Shown here one piece after another: positions 15,300 to 23,368 of a stretch of DNA of 48,353 bases. The first letter of the stretch is position 1. Every line of letters starts with the position of its first letter. The DNA comes from an uncultured Eubacteriales bacterium (lineage in GTDB: Bacteria > Bacillota > Clostridia > Christensenellales > UBA1242). Both the position numbers and the translations under genes were made by a program. The DNA is taken from the NCBI GenBank assembly GCA_902496015.1, contig CABUZJ010000007.1, forward strand, positions 1 through 48,353. Reading direction: 5' to 3'. The notes below the pieces were generated by a model. That model was not told where the DNA came from. It searched no databases and saw only the letters and a list, made by a program, of their open reading frames with translations.

Positions 15300-17435
15300 T
15301 TATCTTACTTCGTAAACTCCTTCAAGTTGACGCAGTTTTACCATTGCAAGTCTTGCTTGGTCGCGGGTTTGAACTTGTAAAACTAAATCAATTTGGGCTT
15401 CTCCGCTTGAAATTATTTTTGAAGATATAGTGGCAATATTAATTTTCATATTAGCTAGCATCGTGGTAATTTTAGATAACATGCCACTATTATCTTTTGC
15501 CTTAATTGTAACAGTGGTATTATATAACTGGTTTTTACCTTGTTTCCATTCAACTTTAACTTGTTTGTTTGGATTTATTTGTTTTATATTAGGGCAATCT
15601 TTTCTATGAATAGTTATGCCTCTGCTTTTGCTAGAAAAACCAATAATTTCGTCACCTGCTATTGGATGACAACACCCCCCAAACCTAACAGTTAAACCTT
15701 CAAGCCCGTCAACAATTACTCCGCCACCAATTTCATCTTTGTGATTTTGTATTGAATTTCTTTGTAATTCTGCTTTTCTTTCAAGTTTTTCTTTTATTTT
15801 GCGTTCTGCAACAACTTTCCCAAGCACTTGTTTTGCAGTAATTCCACCATATCCAATAGAAGCAAAAATATCATCTAAAGAAGATAAATTAAAGCGTTTA
15901 GTTAAATCTGCTAAATCCAATTCATTAAGCAAATCATTTAACTGATAGCCACATTTTTTTGCTTCTAAATCCAAAATATCTTTGCCCAATTTTATATTCG
16001 ATTCTTTAGATTGCTTTTTAAAATATTGCCTAATGTGATTTCTTGTAGAACTGCTTCTAGCATAGTTCAGCCAATCTAAACTTGGTCCCTTAGAATTTTG
16101 GTTCGCTAAAATTTCAACCACGTCACCAGTTTGAAGTTCATAGTTTAAAGGCACCATTTTATCGTTAACCTTTGCCCCCACACACTTGTCACCAATTCCA
16201 CTATGAATGGCATAAGCAAAATCTATTGGTGTTGCGTGTTCTGGCAATTCTATTGGCTTATATTTTGGCGTAAATACCCATATTTCACCCGTGCTCAAAT
16301 CCATTTTTAACGCATCAATAAACTTTTCGTTATCTTTAATTTGCTTTTCGCTTTCAATGGTTTTTTTAAACCAGTTAATCTTTTCTTCTAATAAATTTTT
16401 TTTGGTATTTCCTTCTTTATATCTCCAATGTGCAGCAACACCATATTCACAATACATATGCATATCGTATGTTCTAATTTGAACCTCAAAAGGAACTCCA
16501 TCACGAGTAATTAATGTTGTGTGCAAACTTTGATAACCATTAGGTTTAGGACTTGCAATATAATCCTTAATTCTGCCTGGCACTGGTTTAAAATGAGAAT
16601 GAATTTCACCTAACACAGCATAACAATCTTTAATATCATTCACAATAACTCTATGAGCAATAATGTCATATATCTTTTCCATTCCACCTTTTTTTAACTT
16701 CTTGTAAATGCTATAAAAATGTTTAAACCTGCAAGTAACTTCGCCTTTAATATTTAATTTTTTTAAGACGCCTTCAAGTATTGCCGTGATCTCATTCATA
16801 ATTTGCGTTTTTTTCTCATATTTGCGCTTCAATTCACTTTCTAATTTATAATATGCTTGCGGATTAAGATATTTAAAACATATATCTTCCATAACCGATC
16901 TCATTTTGCCCATGCCAAGTCGTTCAACTAATGGAACGAAAATATCCATTGTTTCACTTGCCATTGCAAATTGTTTATCGGCTGGCATATTACCCATTGT
17001 TAATAAGTTATGATAGCGGTCGCAAATTCTAATTAAAATAACTCTAACATCTTTTCCTAATGCCAAAAACATTTGTCGCACATTTTCTAATTCGTTATCT
17101 TTACTATTACTTCTTTCATATTGCAAAGAGCAAATTTTAGTATAACTTTTAACTAAAGACTCAATATTATCTCCAAACAATTCTTTTAGTTGTTTAAAAG
17201 TAACACCACAAACTTTAACACTATCGTGTAGTAATGCTGCCGCTATCGTTTCATAATCTAAGCCATATTCTATTAACATTTGTGCAACAGCAATAGGATG
17301 AGTTATATAATCATCTCCATTTAAACGCTTTTTACCTTCATAAACTTTTTTAGAAAATTCTAATGCTTTTAAAATTATTTGTGCTTTATCTTTATAAGTC
17401 TCATTCACTATATCCTTAAATTTTTGTTCTGTCAT
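15300..17435 (-). CDS. relA: Rel/SpoT-type (p)ppGpp synthetase with degenerate hydrolase motif
   Basis: 711 residues, in the 700-740 range of long Rel enzymes. Domains are an HD region (about 1-190), synthetase (about 235-345) with R-I-K-D at 288-291 (the RxKD form of Rel/SpoT rather than the ExDD of proteobacterial RelA) and F-E-V-Q-I-R-T at 316-322, TGS (about 382-443), and ACT at the C-terminus (about 641-711). The synthetase looks intact. In the hydrolase half, H46, H70-D71 and D139 are kept. However, the HDxxED signature reads H-D-S-V-K-V (70-75), so its Glu and Asp are lost. The protein may therefore make but not degrade the alarmone. It follows recJ with one base between; apt, often found between recJ and rel in Clostridia, is missing. 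GAGG precedes the ATG. Confidence 0.93.
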   Translation of the reverse strand: MTEQKFKDIVNETYKDKAQIILKALEFSKKVYEGKKRLNGDDYITHPIAVAQMLIEYGLDYETIAAALLHDSVKVCGVTFKQLKELFGDNIESLVKSYTKICSLQYERSNSKDNELENVRQMFLALGKDVRVILIRICDRYHNLLTMGNMPADKQFAMASETMDIFVPLVERLGMGKMRSVMEDICFKYLNPQAYYKLESELKRKYEKKTQIMNEITAILEGVLKKLNIKGEVTCRFKHFYSIYKKLKKGGMEKIYDIIAHRVIVNDIKDCYAVLGEIHSHFKPVPGRIKDYIASPKPNGYQSLHTTLITRDGVPFEVQIRTYDMHMYCEYGVAAHWRYKEGNTKKNLLEEKINWFKKTIESEKQIKDNEKFIDALKMDLSTGEIWVFTPKYKPIELPEHATPIDFAYAIHSGIGDKCVGAKVNDKMVPLNYELQTGDVVEILANQNSKGPSLDWLNYARSSSTRNHIRQYFKKQSKESNIKLGKDILDLEAKKCGYQLNDLLNELDLADLTKRFNLSSLDDIFASIGYGGITAKQVLGKVVAERKIKEKLERKAELQRNSIQNHKDEIGGGVIVDGLEGLTVRFGGCCHPIAGDEIIGFSSKSRGITIHRKDCPNIKQINPNKQVKVEWKQGKNQLYNTTVTIKAKDNSGMLSKITTMLANMKINIATISSKIISSGEAQIDLVLQVQTRDQARLAMVKLRQLEGVYEVR

Positions 17436-17436
17436 T

Positions 17437-19734
17437 TTAACCTCTAAAATAATTTAATATTTTACTATTTTCTAAATTCTTTTTGCCACTTGTTTCGTTT
17501 ATTTTTAAAATTAAATTATCTAAATTATTTATCGAAATAATTTCTAGTTCTTCAAGTGCTAACAAACATATACAAATTTCATTTGCTTTTAAAAAAGGTA
17601 ATAAATTTTTGATTTTCAAACAAAGGTCAACAATATTAGTAAATTTATTATCTAGCTTACCACTTTTAAGTATCGAAAAAATTAAACCACATTTATATCT
17701 TTCGTCTTCCACTTTGAATCTATTTGTTATTTTACCATAAGTAAATACTTTATACTTAGTTAAAAAATCGAATTGATTTTTATAATAATCATCAAGAAAT
17801 ACTAAATTTTTATAACCTATTAAAGTATTTGTATCAAATGGCAAATAGGAATTAATTATAATTGCAGTTTGCTTATTTGCTGGTATTTGGTCTGTTATTT
17901 TAACATCTAATTTCAATCCCTTTAAAGTTTCAAAAGAACTATTGGTGCAAGCAAAAATTAAGGTGCCAAACTCATTTAACTTAATTAAATCATCTTTTAA
18001 ATTAATTAATTTTTTTTCTATATTGTTATTATTTATTCCGTTTAATATAGATTTACTTAGGTAAAATGCATTCATACAATCAAACTGTTCAACTAATTCC
18101 AATCCTATTGGTTCGAGAATGTTAATGTTTTTAACAATTGCTTGCGGTATCGCCTTATTTTTAAAATAATTAAAATCTATATCTAAAATTAATTGTTTTT
18201 TTGCAGGTGAAAGTAATAAATTTTTATGTTGCAAACCATAAAAATAAACAATGTTTGAACCTCCGCCAAGATTTAATTTTAAATGTGGACTATCTTTAGC
18301 ACCTAACCTTTCCACATTAATAGGTGCATTAACATTTAAAGAAAAAAGCGGTTTTTCGTTATCACAACCAAATGGTGCAAGCAAATTTAATTGACTTATA
18401 AAATCTGCATTTATATCCTTTTCTTTAATTATAATATAATCATTTTTGCTTAAATCATTTTGCTTTAAATTATTTAGTGCATTAATTGTTTCATTACTTA
18501 TTAAAGAAACAAATTCATCAAATCTTTCAACCTTTATTTCTAAGCCGATTGCCATTTTGTGCCCGCCAAAGTGCTCGCAAAGATAATCATATTTACCAAT
18601 AATTCCATGCAAATCTAAACCTTCCACACTCCTACCGCTTGCCTTATAAGTTCCGTTATCTGTTTTTGCAAAAATTATAGAAGGCTTGTTATACTCTGCC
18701 ATAATTCTTGATGCTAATATGCCTAATATCCCTTGATGAAAATCACCTTTAATACAAATTATCGGCATTTTTAAAACATTAATCGATTCTATTTGTTTTT
18801 GTATCTCTTCTAACGATTTTCCTATTTCATCAAGCCTTAAATTATTATCTGCCAGAATTTCAGCAAGTAATTTTCGCATTATATTTTCATCAGTTGCATT
18901 TAAAAAATCAAACACTTTTTTAGCATTGTCCATTCTTCCGCTAGCATTAATTTTAGGCACAATTTTTAAATATATATCGCTTCCATTAACCTTTTCGATT
19001 TTCAGTTCGTTAAACATATATTTTAAACTATTAAGACTAAATTGTTTTTTATTCAATCTTTCAAGACCTAAACTAGCAAGAACTCTATTTTCGTTTAATA
19101 AAGGCACAATATCACCAATAGTTGCAATTGCAACTATATCTAAAAATTTATTTGAAAACTCTTTACCAGCAAGTGCAGATATTAATTTAAAAGCAACTCC
19201 AGTTCCGCACAAAAACGAACAAGCATAATCTTGCTTAATTTTAGGGTCTATCACAATACAATCAGGAATAACTTCTTGTGGTTCGTGGTGGTCGGTTACT
19301 ATAACAGTAACCCCTTTTTCTTTTAAATAATCAATCTCATTATTGCAAGAAATTCCTAGGTCAACAGTGATTAAAATATCTGGATTAGCAGATATTAGAA
19401 TTTCGTCTATTAATTCCTTATTAAGGCCATAACCATCTTCAAATCTATTAGGAATAAAAACAGAAACTTGAGCATTTTCGCTTATTAAATATTGATAAAC
19501 CAAAGTGCTTGCCATAATTCCATCGCAATCATAATCACCAACAATAACAAATTTTTTGTTATTCTTAATACCATTTTTTATTTCTTTACATGCTTGGGTA
19601 ATTCCCATCAATTCAAACGGGTTTAAAATATCAAAATAAGTAGGATTTAAAAATGAACGCAATTGCTCTTGCGTTTCAACTCCCCTATTTTTTAGCCAAT
19701 TAATAAGCCGTTCATCTTTAATAATTTTAATCAT
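17437..19734 (-). CDS. recJ: Single-stranded-DNA exonuclease RecJ
   Basis: 765 residues. The DHH domain carries D67-Y-D69-C-D71, D125 (T-V-D-L-G) and D148-H-H (T-D-H-H). The DHHA1 part holds G-G-H-K-M-A, and an extended C-terminal region (from about 560) is the variable part seen in Firmicutes RecJ. RecJ degrades single-stranded DNA 5' to 3' in mismatch, base-excision and RecF-type repair. The start M-I-K-I-I-K-D has no visible Shine-Dalgarno site (AAAGAC only) and lies behind a stable hairpin at 19751-19786, so translation or transcription may be damped compared with secD-secF upstream. Confidence 0.93.
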   Translation of the reverse strand: MIKIIKDERLINWLKNRGVETQEQLRSFLNPTYFDILNPFELMGITQACKEIKNGIKNNKKFVIVGDYDCDGIMASTLVYQYLISENAQVSVFIPNRFEDGYGLNKELIDEILISANPDILITVDLGISCNNEIDYLKEKGVTVIVTDHHEPQEVIPDCIVIDPKIKQDYACSFLCGTGVAFKLISALAGKEFSNKFLDIVAIATIGDIVPLLNENRVLASLGLERLNKKQFSLNSLKYMFNELKIEKVNGSDIYLKIVPKINASGRMDNAKKVFDFLNATDENIMRKLLAEILADNNLRLDEIGKSLEEIQKQIESINVLKMPIICIKGDFHQGILGILASRIMAEYNKPSIIFAKTDNGTYKASGRSVEGLDLHGIIGKYDYLCEHFGGHKMAIGLEIKVERFDEFVSLISNETINALNNLKQNDLSKNDYIIIKEKDINADFISQLNLLAPFGCDNEKPLFSLNVNAPINVERLGAKDSPHLKLNLGGGSNIVYFYGLQHKNLLLSPAKKQLILDIDFNYFKNKAIPQAIVKNINILEPIGLELVEQFDCMNAFYLSKSILNGINNNNIEKKLINLKDDLIKLNEFGTLIFACTNSSFETLKGLKLDVKITDQIPANKQTAIIINSYLPFDTNTLIGYKNLVFLDDYYKNQFDFLTKYKVFTYGKITNRFKVEDERYKCGLIFSILKSGKLDNKFTNIVDLCLKIKNLLPFLKANEICICLLALEELEIISINNLDNLILKINETSGKKNLENSKILNYFRG

Positions 19735-19750
19735 TGTCTTTGCATATAAT

Positions 19751-19786
19751 AAGCCTTTTTAAAAGACTATGCATTTAAAAAGGCTT
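19751..19786 (-). other. Stable hairpin between secF and recJ without U run
   Basis: Perfect 13-bp inverted repeat AAGCCTTTTTAAA (19751-19763) and TTTAAAAAGGCTT (19774-19786) with a 10-base loop. The minus-strand RNA after it is AUUAUAUGC, so it is a poor intrinsic terminator. It may be a processing, stability or attenuation element ahead of recJ. Confidence 0.7.
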
Positions 19787-19794
19787 TAAGTAAA

Positions 19795-20742
19795 TTATTT
19801 TGATTTTTTATTTTTATTAAAATCAGGATTTTTTGATACTCTTTGTTTTTGCTGTAAGTTTGCAATTTCAAGCAATGTTCCGTGAAAAGAAACCGCCACA
19901 AATAATCCAAATAACACACTGCTAATTAAGCCAATTAATGCACTAAGTGCAAAAATTTGAACAAAGTTATTAGGAACAAATAATAATATAATGCTAAATA
20001 AAGCCACAATAGCAATCGTAAATAACATTGGAATTATAGCAGGTTTTGCACTTTCAATTACAATGTCTTTTTCGCTTAAATTTTCAAACTGTTTAGTTCC
20101 ATAATTTTGCCTAACATTTTCAAGTATTGAAACCACTAAAACTAAACAAATAATACTAGACACAACCAATGACACTAGGCTTGCACTAGATAAATAAATT
20201 CTAGTTATTGCAAGTAGTGCAAAATATAACAAAAAGTTGCCTAAAATGGTTAATGCAAGAGTGGCACCCCCAACTAATTTATATCTTAACCAACCAATAA
20301 AGAAGAAAATTGTAATTGCTAGAATAACTCCAACGCCAAACAATATTAAATTTGAACTAGACAATGAACCTTTAATAGATTCAAAGTTAGAAATTTGAGA
20401 AACATCAATATTTAATTTATCTGCAAGTTGTTGTTTAACTTCATCTGCATTTTTTATGGTTTTATTAGTGCTTCTAATAACTAAATATGTTGCCGTTCCA
20501 TTATCTTCAACAAAAGAACTCTCTACATTTATTTTATTGTCTTTTAAAACTGCAATACTGTCTTTTCTAATTGTTGATGCATTATTAATGTCATTAATTG
20601 TAACTTTTAATTGAGTGCCACCACCAAATTCAATGCTTGTGTTAAAGCCAAAACAACAAGCAAGAATAATGCCTATAACTAACACGGTTGCAATTATAAT
20701 TAAAAAATATTTTAATGGTGTTTTTAGTATTTTATCTTTCAT
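19795..20742 (-). CDS. secF: Protein translocase subunit SecF
   Basis: 315 residues from the ATG at 20740-20742. An in-frame GTG at 20757 exists, but the G-A-G-G-G that would serve as ribosome binding site overlaps it and is well spaced for the ATG. Six membrane helices are expected; the first (about 10-30) is followed by the SecF signature F-G-G-G-T-Q-L near 40 and a short periplasmic-type domain, then four or five hydrophobic helices. With SecD it uses the proton gradient to pull exported proteins outward at SecYEG. The start overlaps the secD stop by 11 bases, indicating translational coupling. Confidence 0.95.
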   Translation of the reverse strand: MKDKILKTPLKYFLIIIATVLVIGIILACCFGFNTSIEFGGGTQLKVTINDINNASTIRKDSIAVLKDNKINVESSFVEDNGTATYLVIRSTNKTIKNADEVKQQLADKLNIDVSQISNFESIKGSLSSSNLILFGVGVILAITIFFFIGWLRYKLVGGATLALTILGNFLLYFALLAITRIYLSSASLVSLVVSSIICLVLVVSILENVRQNYGTKQFENLSEKDIVIESAKPAIIPMLFTIAIVALFSIILLFVPNNFVQIFALSALIGLISSVLFGLFVAVSFHGTLLEIANLQQKQRVSKNPDFNKNKKSK

Positions 20743-22051
20743 CTGTCTTGCCCTCACTTGTTAAGCCGTAAACCTTAGTTTTATCTGCATTAAATGCTTG
20801 AAAAATATTAACAAAACCTGGCAAAAGCACAATATTGTTTAATGCACCAATTAATGCAAACAACACTAATAAAACTCCTGCAACTTGAATTGCACCACTG
20901 CCCAAAATGGCCATTGCAAAGCCGAAAATTGCAATAGCAATATAAATTGCTGAGTTAATTAGAATAGATTTTTTATAACCACTCTCTAATGATGCAGTTA
21001 GGGTTTTCCCATCAAAAAATTCACTTCTAACTTTTTCGATATATATAAAAGAACCAAAAAACAATAATGCAAAACCTAACGCAATAACAAGCATAGAAGA
21101 TAAACTTAACTCAACCCATGGCAACGCTTGCATAAAGAAAACAAGAATAACTATATCGCATAAAAACGCAAAAATATTGATAATTCCAAAAGCTTTATAT
21201 CTTATTGCCATGTAAATAATGGTTGCACATATTGTTATTGCAAGTGCAACAACTATTGCAACAAAAGCATTGCTTTTACCATAAGCATCGCTATTTATGT
21301 TCGCAGTGAGTCCCACAGTTGAATAAGGCGAACTCATGGAATTTACTACTGTTTCATTTGCAATAAAATCTATTGGCACAAGTGAACCCAATTTAACCTT
21401 TAAAGCAAAGTCTTCTGCTTGTGTATAATCTTCAAAAGTTAAATACATATCATCTGTTTGCGCAGTGCTTCCAGAAAAACTTGTTTGAACATTATTCCCC
21501 ATGTAAACATAAATAGTTGTTCCAGATTTCATGTTTGCTTTATAAAGTTCAAGACCTTCTTTATTGAATGAAATTTGAACATAAGTTGCCCCGCCAGAAG
21601 AGCCAACTGTAACATTTTTAATGTGTTCTCGACCATTTATAAATGTTTTGTCTTCCTCAGTTCCAGTTCTAAGTTCAAAAACACCCACACCCAAAGCTTG
21701 AAGCATGGTTTGAGTTTTTTCATAGTCTTTACCAGTATCTAGTCCAATTTCAACTCTAATTGCATCACCAATAGACGCTACAAATGCGTTAGGATAACCT
21801 TGTTCACTTAAAATGCTTTTAAGTTCAGTAACTGTTTTATTTAACTGCCCGCTAGTTGCATCTTCGCTAACTTTATATTCGGCATACATTCCACCTTTAA
21901 TGTCATTGGCATATCTAATATTACCCATAAAAGAAAGATATTGCGAGTTGCCAAAATTCATTGGAATAAAGGCAAAAACAAGACCAATAACTAAAAGAAT
22001 GGAAACAAAAATAATTAAAAATTTTGCAGTAGATTTTTTTAATGGCTTCAT
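20732..22051 (-). CDS. secD: Protein translocase subunit SecD
   Basis: 439 residues, normal for clostridial SecD. The N-terminal helix (about 9-31) is followed by the D-I-K-G-G-M-Y-A-E-Y segment (the SecD D-L-x-G-G-x box), the P1 region, and five hydrophobic helices from about 260 to 425. It partners SecF in the accessory translocon complex and YajC, encoded further along. GAGGAAC precedes the ATG, and a strong promoter lies about 70 bases upstream. It is the first gene of secD-secF-recJ-rel. Confidence 0.96.
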   Translation of the reverse strand: MKPLKKSTAKFLIIFVSILLVIGLVFAFIPMNFGNSQYLSFMGNIRYANDIKGGMYAEYKVSEDATSGQLNKTVTELKSILSEQGYPNAFVASIGDAIRVEIGLDTGKDYEKTQTMLQALGVGVFELRTGTEEDKTFINGREHIKNVTVGSSGGATYVQISFNKEGLELYKANMKSGTTIYVYMGNNVQTSFSGSTAQTDDMYLTFEDYTQAEDFALKVKLGSLVPIDFIANETVVNSMSSPYSTVGLTANINSDAYGKSNAFVAIVVALAITICATIIYMAIRYKAFGIINIFAFLCDIVILVFFMQALPWVELSLSSMLVIALGFALLFFGSFIYIEKVRSEFFDGKTLTASLESGYKKSILINSAIYIAIAIFGFAMAILGSGAIQVAGVLLVLFALIGALNNIVLLPGFVNIFQAFNADKTKVYGLTSEGKTDER

Positions 22052-22098
22052 TTAATTGTTCCTCGTATTAATTAATGTAAACATAATTTTACAAAGGT

Positions 22099-22128
22099 AT
22101 TATACATTAATTGAAATGATTTGGTCAA
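22099..22128 (-). promoter_or_regulatory. Promoter of the secD-secF-recJ-rel operon
   Basis: Minus strand TTGACC (22123-22128), 18-base spacer, TATAAT (22099-22104). The rest of the 22052-22218 gap is AT-rich and shows nothing else convincing. Confidence 0.7.
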
Positions 22129-22218
22129 TCTTTTTTATTAATAATTAACCAGATAAAAACAAATTATATACAAAAAAATGAACAAAACTGAGAAACAATA
22201 AAAAAATATATCAAAAAA

Positions 22219-22614
22219 CTAAGATTTTTTTAAATTAACAGAAAGAACACCAACTAAACCACCAACAACTGCACCAAAAGCAAAGTCTGCAAGTAAACCT
22301 AAATTAAAAGAAAAAGAACCATTAAGCAAAGAAAAAACAACAAAAGCAAGAGCAGTAAATATTACTCCTAATATTAAACCTTTTTTAAGCCCACCCTCTC
22401 CGTTCTTAGTTAGTATTAATGTTCCTACAGCAATACTGATTGATTTAATAACTAGATTAACTGGTGTTATAACTGCATCACTTAAATTTGTAACTTTTAA
22501 AATTAAAGCAAATATTAAAATTAAAACAAGAGTAACTATCATAGCAATTATACCAGCTTTAACATAGGTAAGAATTACTCCATTTTTATTAGATTTAGTT
22601 TCACTTTTAACCAT
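22219..22614 (-). CDS. TIGR04086-type small membrane protein
   Basis: 131 residues from the ATG at 22612-22614, which has GAGGT 8 bases upstream; the longer GTG start at 22644 has no such site. After a short basic N-terminus come four hydrophobic helices (about 17-42, 50-70, 77-97 and 105-127) with small-residue-rich segments such as A-F-G-A-V-V-G-G-L-V-G. Small four-helix proteins of this kind are found beside yajC and secD in many Clostridia, which fits here. The function is unknown. The assignment rests on topology, size and neighbourhood. Confidence 0.7.
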   Translation of the reverse strand: MVKSETKSNKNGVILTYVKAGIIAMIVTLVLILIFALILKVTNLSDAVITPVNLVIKSISIAVGTLILTKNGEGGLKKGLILGVIFTALAFVVFSLLNGSFSFNLGLLADFAFGAVVGGLVGVLSVNLKKS

Positions 22615-22661
22615 ATTTTTTACCTCAATAAAGCCTATGCTCACATAAAAATTTTTAGAAC

Positions 22662-22685
22662 AAAAAAACCTTTTTATAAGGTTTT
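22662..22685 (-). terminator. Terminator of the small LRR protein gene
   Basis: 8-bp stem AAAACCTT/AAGGTTTT (22665-22672 and 22678-22685), followed on the minus-strand RNA by a run of seven U. Confidence 0.8.
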
Positions 22686-22716
22686 ATATTTTATAAATTC
22701 TAAATAATAAAATTAA

Positions 22717-23283
22717 TTAAAATAATCGTGTTTGTTCCATGTCTTTTGGTTCGGCAATTGTTTGCCTAGCATTCCCGCCATTACGCTTAGAAAATGCACC
22801 TTCACCTATATGTATTCTATAACTATTGCTTGGCAAATTTACTAAAACACAATTATTTAATCCAAATGCATAATCGTCAATTAATCTTAATTTCTCACAA
22901 TCACTTAAATCTATAATATCTTTAAATTTAGCATCATAAAAAGCATAAGAACCAATAGTAGATAATTGTTTACAATTAGAAAAATCTACATATTTTAGCC
23001 CTGTTCTTCTAAATGCTGCATCACCTATTTCTAATAAACCAGAAGGCAAAGTTATATACTCTAATTTTGCAATATTTTGCAAGGCTCGGTTTGCAATAAC
23101 TTGAATACTATTAGGAATTTTTGGAGCTTCACCACTATTTGTTAATAGATAATAATTAAAAATATCTAAGTCTTTTATGCCCGTTAAAACTTCCCGTTGT
23201 TCACCACCTATTAAATATAAATCAATATAATAATAAGGATGGTAATAAGATAAAACTTTTGTATATTCTTCTAATTCAAACAT
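22717..23283 (-). CDS. Small BspA-type leucine-rich repeat protein
   Basis: 188 residues with no signal peptide or membrane helix. From about 60 to 150 it shows LRR_5 (BspA-like) units: I-P-N-S-I-Q-V-I-A-N-R-A-L, I-T-L-P-S-G-L-L-E-I-G-D-A-A-F, L-S-T-I-G-S-Y-A-F and L-R-L-I-D-D-Y-A-F. The spacing (about 23 residues) is that of the family. The same repeat type makes up most of the large protein encoded next to it, but that one is membrane-anchored and this one looks cytoplasmic. It could be a stand-alone binding protein or a fragment of a longer surface gene; a good GAGG site and its own promoter and terminator argue for a real gene. Confidence 0.8.
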   Translation of the reverse strand: MFELEEYTKVLSYYHPYYYIDLYLIGGEQREVLTGIKDLDIFNYYLLTNSGEAPKIPNSIQVIANRALQNIAKLEYITLPSGLLEIGDAAFRRTGLKYVDFSNCKQLSTIGSYAFYDAKFKDIIDLSDCEKLRLIDDYAFGLNNCVLVNLPSNSYRIHIGEGAFSKRNGGNARQTIAEPKDMEQTRLF

Positions 23284-23302
23284 AAACCAAACCTCTAATT
23301 AA

Positions 23303-23331
23303 AATTTAACATATAACTCAATAAATGTCAA
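23303..23331 (-). promoter_or_regulatory. Promoter of the small LRR protein gene
   Basis: Minus strand TTGACA (23326-23331, perfect), 17-base spacer, TAAATT (23303-23308). It starts 4 bases from the terminator of the upstream LRR gene. Confidence 0.6.
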
Positions 23332-23334
23332 TAT

Positions 23335-23363
23335 AAAAAATCTACCTAGTAAAGGTAGATTTT
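23335..23363 (-). terminator. Terminator of the large LRR protein gene
   Basis: 10-bp perfect stem AAAATCTACC/GGTAGATTTT (23337-23346 and 23354-23363), followed by UUUUUU on the minus-strand RNA, 6 bases past the stop. Confidence 0.85.
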
Positions 23364-23368
23364 CTATA

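Noticed and set aside
22129..22218. Second promoter or terminator upstream of secD
   Set aside because: TATAAT-like and T-rich stretches occur, but without a matching -35 box or a stable stem; this is expected in such AT-rich DNA.
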